Of a stretch of 64,000 nucleotides of DNA, positions 62,469 to 64,000 are shown in pieces (position 1 is the stretch's first letter; every line of letters starts with the position of its first letter). The translations under genes were made by a program, and so were the position numbers. The stretch is from assembly GCA_013112715.1 (NCBI GenBank), contig JABFGB010000010.1, positions 113,490 through 177,489 of the forward strand, written 5' to 3'. Below the pieces are notes generated by a model. The model made no database searches, had not been told where the DNA came from, and saw nothing but the letters and a program-made list of their open reading frames with translations. The stretch is from Chloroflexota bacterium (GTDB lineage Bacteria > Chloroflexota > Anaerolineae > Aggregatilineales > J027).

Positions 62469-63884
62469 ATGGCACGTAAGAAGAAACTGCGGCTTACCCT
62501 TACCCCCGGTTGGGCTTTATACCTCCGAACGAGCGATGAAGAGGCCCAAGCCCCGGAGAGATCCCAAGCCAGTCAGCGGCGTATGATTCATGAGCAGTTA
62601 TGCACCAATTCGGATGTGCCGATTGTGGCGGAATATGCGGATACTTTCAGTGGGCGGGCAACGGACCGACGGAGCTATCAACACTTGATGGCGGATGCCC
62701 GTTTGGGCAAATTTTCGCATGTCGGCGTGGCTTTTGTAGATCGTTTTGGTCGGAACGATGTCGAGGGGATTCGGGCGTTTGATGAACTGATTGACCTCGG
62801 CATTATCGTTCGTATTGCCACCTATCCCAGTCTTGACCCTGCTACCCCAGATGGTCGCATGATTGTCGGTGTATTGTTCTCCGTTGCCCGTTATGAGTCT
62901 TTGCGGATTGGTCAGCGGTCACGCGAGGGCATGTATACCAAACTGCTTGAAGGTGGATGGAGTGGGCGAGCACCCGACGGGTATCTCAATTGTGAGATGA
63001 AAACCAATATGGTCAGTGCCGCCGATAAACTCAAAAACGCCCGCTATAAACGCTGGATCGAAATTGACCCACAGCAAGCCCCGGTCTGGCGTTATGCGTG
63101 GGATTTATTGCTTGAAGATCGGTACTCTCTCGAAGAAATCTGCGAGATTCTGCATTCCAAAGGTTATAAACTCCGTAGCGGCGCGTCCTTTGTCAGCGTA
63201 GGGTCGAATGGTTTACGGCGCTGTAATGCCGGGTCGGTATCACGGATATTTCACAATTGGTTTTATGCCGGATGGGTGGTGTCTGATAGTGAATTGGGGG
63301 CTATTCCGCCCAAAACCATTCGCGGACATTGGGAGCCAATTGTCAGCACTGAAGAATTTGAGGTTGGGCTGGCTATTTTGCAGCGTCGCAACCAGCAGCG
63401 GGTTCATCAACGCAAGCATTTCTATTTGCTGCAAGGCTTGATTTATCTACGGATGCCCAGCGGACGACTTGCCAAATTAAGCTGCGCCATGCCCAATGCC
63501 AATCGCGCTCGTGGTGGGGTGAAATATTATTGCCTCGATCATGGTCACTACTATTTCCTTTGCCGCCGGGTGGATGAACAAGTTACAGATTATCTCCAAG
63601 CCGTGCAAATTGACGGGCGTTGGATTCCCAAACTGCGTCGGGCCTTTGAGGATGATGTTGACCAGTTGTTGGGGCCGAATTATGGCGATCAGCGTCCATC
63701 GCTCCAAGAGGCTTTGCGCGGGATTGAAGAGGAAGAATCTCGCACGGCCCGTTTGTATGCGTCAGGTCGGATCACGGACGATGTTTGGAATATGTTGTGG
63801 GCTGAATGGCAAGATCGACGCGAAACCATCCGCCGAACGCTGACAGACTTGGATAAAAGTCGCCACTTGCATCTAAGCCACTAG
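62469..63884 (+). CDS. large serine recombinase / integrase
   Basis: 471 residues from MARKKKLRLTLTPGWALYLRTSDEEAQ. The N-terminal resolvase domain has the catalytic Ser in ALYLRTSDE and the arginine-containing VAFVDRFGRNDVEGIRAFDELIDLG and GVLFSVARYESLRIGQRSREGM motifs. The recombinase domain follows (RAPDGYLNCEM... QAPVWRYAWDLLLEDRYSLEEICEILHSKGYKLRSG). The zinc-ribbon region keeps only some cysteines (KLSCAMPNANRARGGVKYYCLDHGHYYFLCRR), then a coiled-coil C-terminus. It probably integrates or excises the element. Little intergenic space before the following transposase-like gene. Confidence 0.9.
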   Translation: MARKKKLRLTLTPGWALYLRTSDEEAQAPERSQASQRRMIHEQLCTNSDVPIVAEYADTFSGRATDRRSYQHLMADARLGKFSHVGVAFVDRFGRNDVEGIRAFDELIDLGIIVRIATYPSLDPATPDGRMIVGVLFSVARYESLRIGQRSREGMYTKLLEGGWSGRAPDGYLNCEMKTNMVSAADKLKNARYKRWIEIDPQQAPVWRYAWDLLLEDRYSLEEICEILHSKGYKLRSGASFVSVGSNGLRRCNAGSVSRIFHNWFYAGWVVSDSELGAIPPKTIRGHWEPIVSTEEFEVGLAILQRRNQQRVHQRKHFYLLQGLIYLRMPSGRLAKLSCAMPNANRARGGVKYYCLDHGHYYFLCRRVDEQVTDYLQAVQIDGRWIPKLRRAFEDDVDQLLGPNYGDQRPSLQEALRGIEEEESRTARLYASGRITDDVWNMLWAEWQDRRETIRRTLTDLDKSRHLHLSH

Positions 63885-63920
63885 TCGAAAAAGATGAGCG
63901 AGTGAGGTAGACTGGAGGGC

Positions 63921-64000
63921 ATGAGCCGACGAGTCAACTTTCACCTTACCGACGAACAGCTTGCCGAGATCGAGCAAGCAATTAATGGGTCGCCGTATCC
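63921..64000 (+). CDS. start of an IS630-like transposase gene, cut by window edge
   Basis: ATG at 63921 with GGAGGG immediately upstream opens MSRRVNFHLTDEQLAEIEQA. The LTDEQLAEIEQAINxSPYP opening resembles the N-terminal helix of IS630-family transposases. Only 26 residues are visible, so identification is tentative. Confidence 0.45.
   Translation, partial: MSRRVNFHLTDEQLAEIEQAINGSPY

Larger units (their letters stand above)
45060..64000. mobile_element. putative integrated plasmid / mobilizable element carrying polysaccharide genes
   Basis: Inference from content: partition genes, primase-polymerase and an iteron-type array at 45.4-50.2 kb, and a relaxase-like, RHH, HU-like, HTH and serine recombinase set at 59.5-63.9 kb, flank surface-polysaccharide genes. 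The limits are not defined: the left limit is placed at the dyad-rich gap and the right limit may lie beyond the window. No att direct repeat was identified by eye. Confidence 0.4.

Overview
The window reads as chromosomal DNA of a member of the Chloroflexota, probably an Anaerolineae-like lineage. This is inferred from gene content only: an F420-type luciferase-family oxidoreductase, very long Ig-like repeat lipoproteins, a kinase-NTPase-WD40 fusion, c-type cytochromes fused to beta-propellers, DUF433/DUF5615 and HicAB modules, and about 50% GC. No rRNA or tRNA gene was found, so the assignment is indirect.

Layout. 0-3 kb: a Nudix-like gene cut by the window edge, two tandem paralogous secreted proteins and an L,D-transpeptidase. 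3-9 kb: methionine synthase (metH) and a homocysteine methyltransferase/MTHFR fusion, downstream of a SAM-I riboswitch with a clear promoter and an intrinsic terminator. 9-12.3 kb: small accessory genes, including a SUKH-like protein, a DUF433/DUF5615 pair and a HicB-HicA-HicB trio. 12.4-19.3 kb: one giant lipoprotein with about 19 Ig/cadherin-like repeats and an SGNH-like C-terminal region. 19.5-27.5 kb: housekeeping and surface genes (peptide deformylase, methyltransferases, MscL, LLM oxidoreductase, beta-helix protein, GNAT).

27.7-37.6 kb: a tightly packed seven-gene operon encoding a membrane electron-transfer system: a Tat-exported DUF362 protein, a pentaheme cytochrome, two beta-propeller/cytochrome fusions, cytochrome b, a Rieske protein and a tetraheme cytochrome. 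I regard this as the strongest candidate for an undescribed respiratory complex. 37.6-44.8 kb: a signalling cluster (Ser/Thr kinase-STAND-WD40 protein, FHA protein, and a FecR-like secreted protein with an Asn/Gly-rich tract).

45-64 kb: a region with the character of an integrated plasmid or mobilizable element. Its left part holds parA, parB, a perfect 26-bp palindrome at the parB stop, a primase-polymerase, and a mirror-symmetric array of ten GCGACA-type iterons around an AT-rich core. Its right part holds a relaxase-like gene, an RHH protein, an HU-like protein, a divergent HTH regulator with a consensus promoter, and a large serine recombinase. Between them lies an extracellular-polysaccharide cluster (epimerase, UDP-sugar dehydrogenase, truncated glycosyltransferase, PglC-type phosphoglycosyl transferase, methyltransferase, FemAB-like protein, PglE-like aminotransferase). 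It is broken by an IS4-like insertion, an IS982 remnant and a deletion scar. A 165-nt block of strong hairpins lies between the polysaccharide genes and the relaxase operon and may be a structured RNA.
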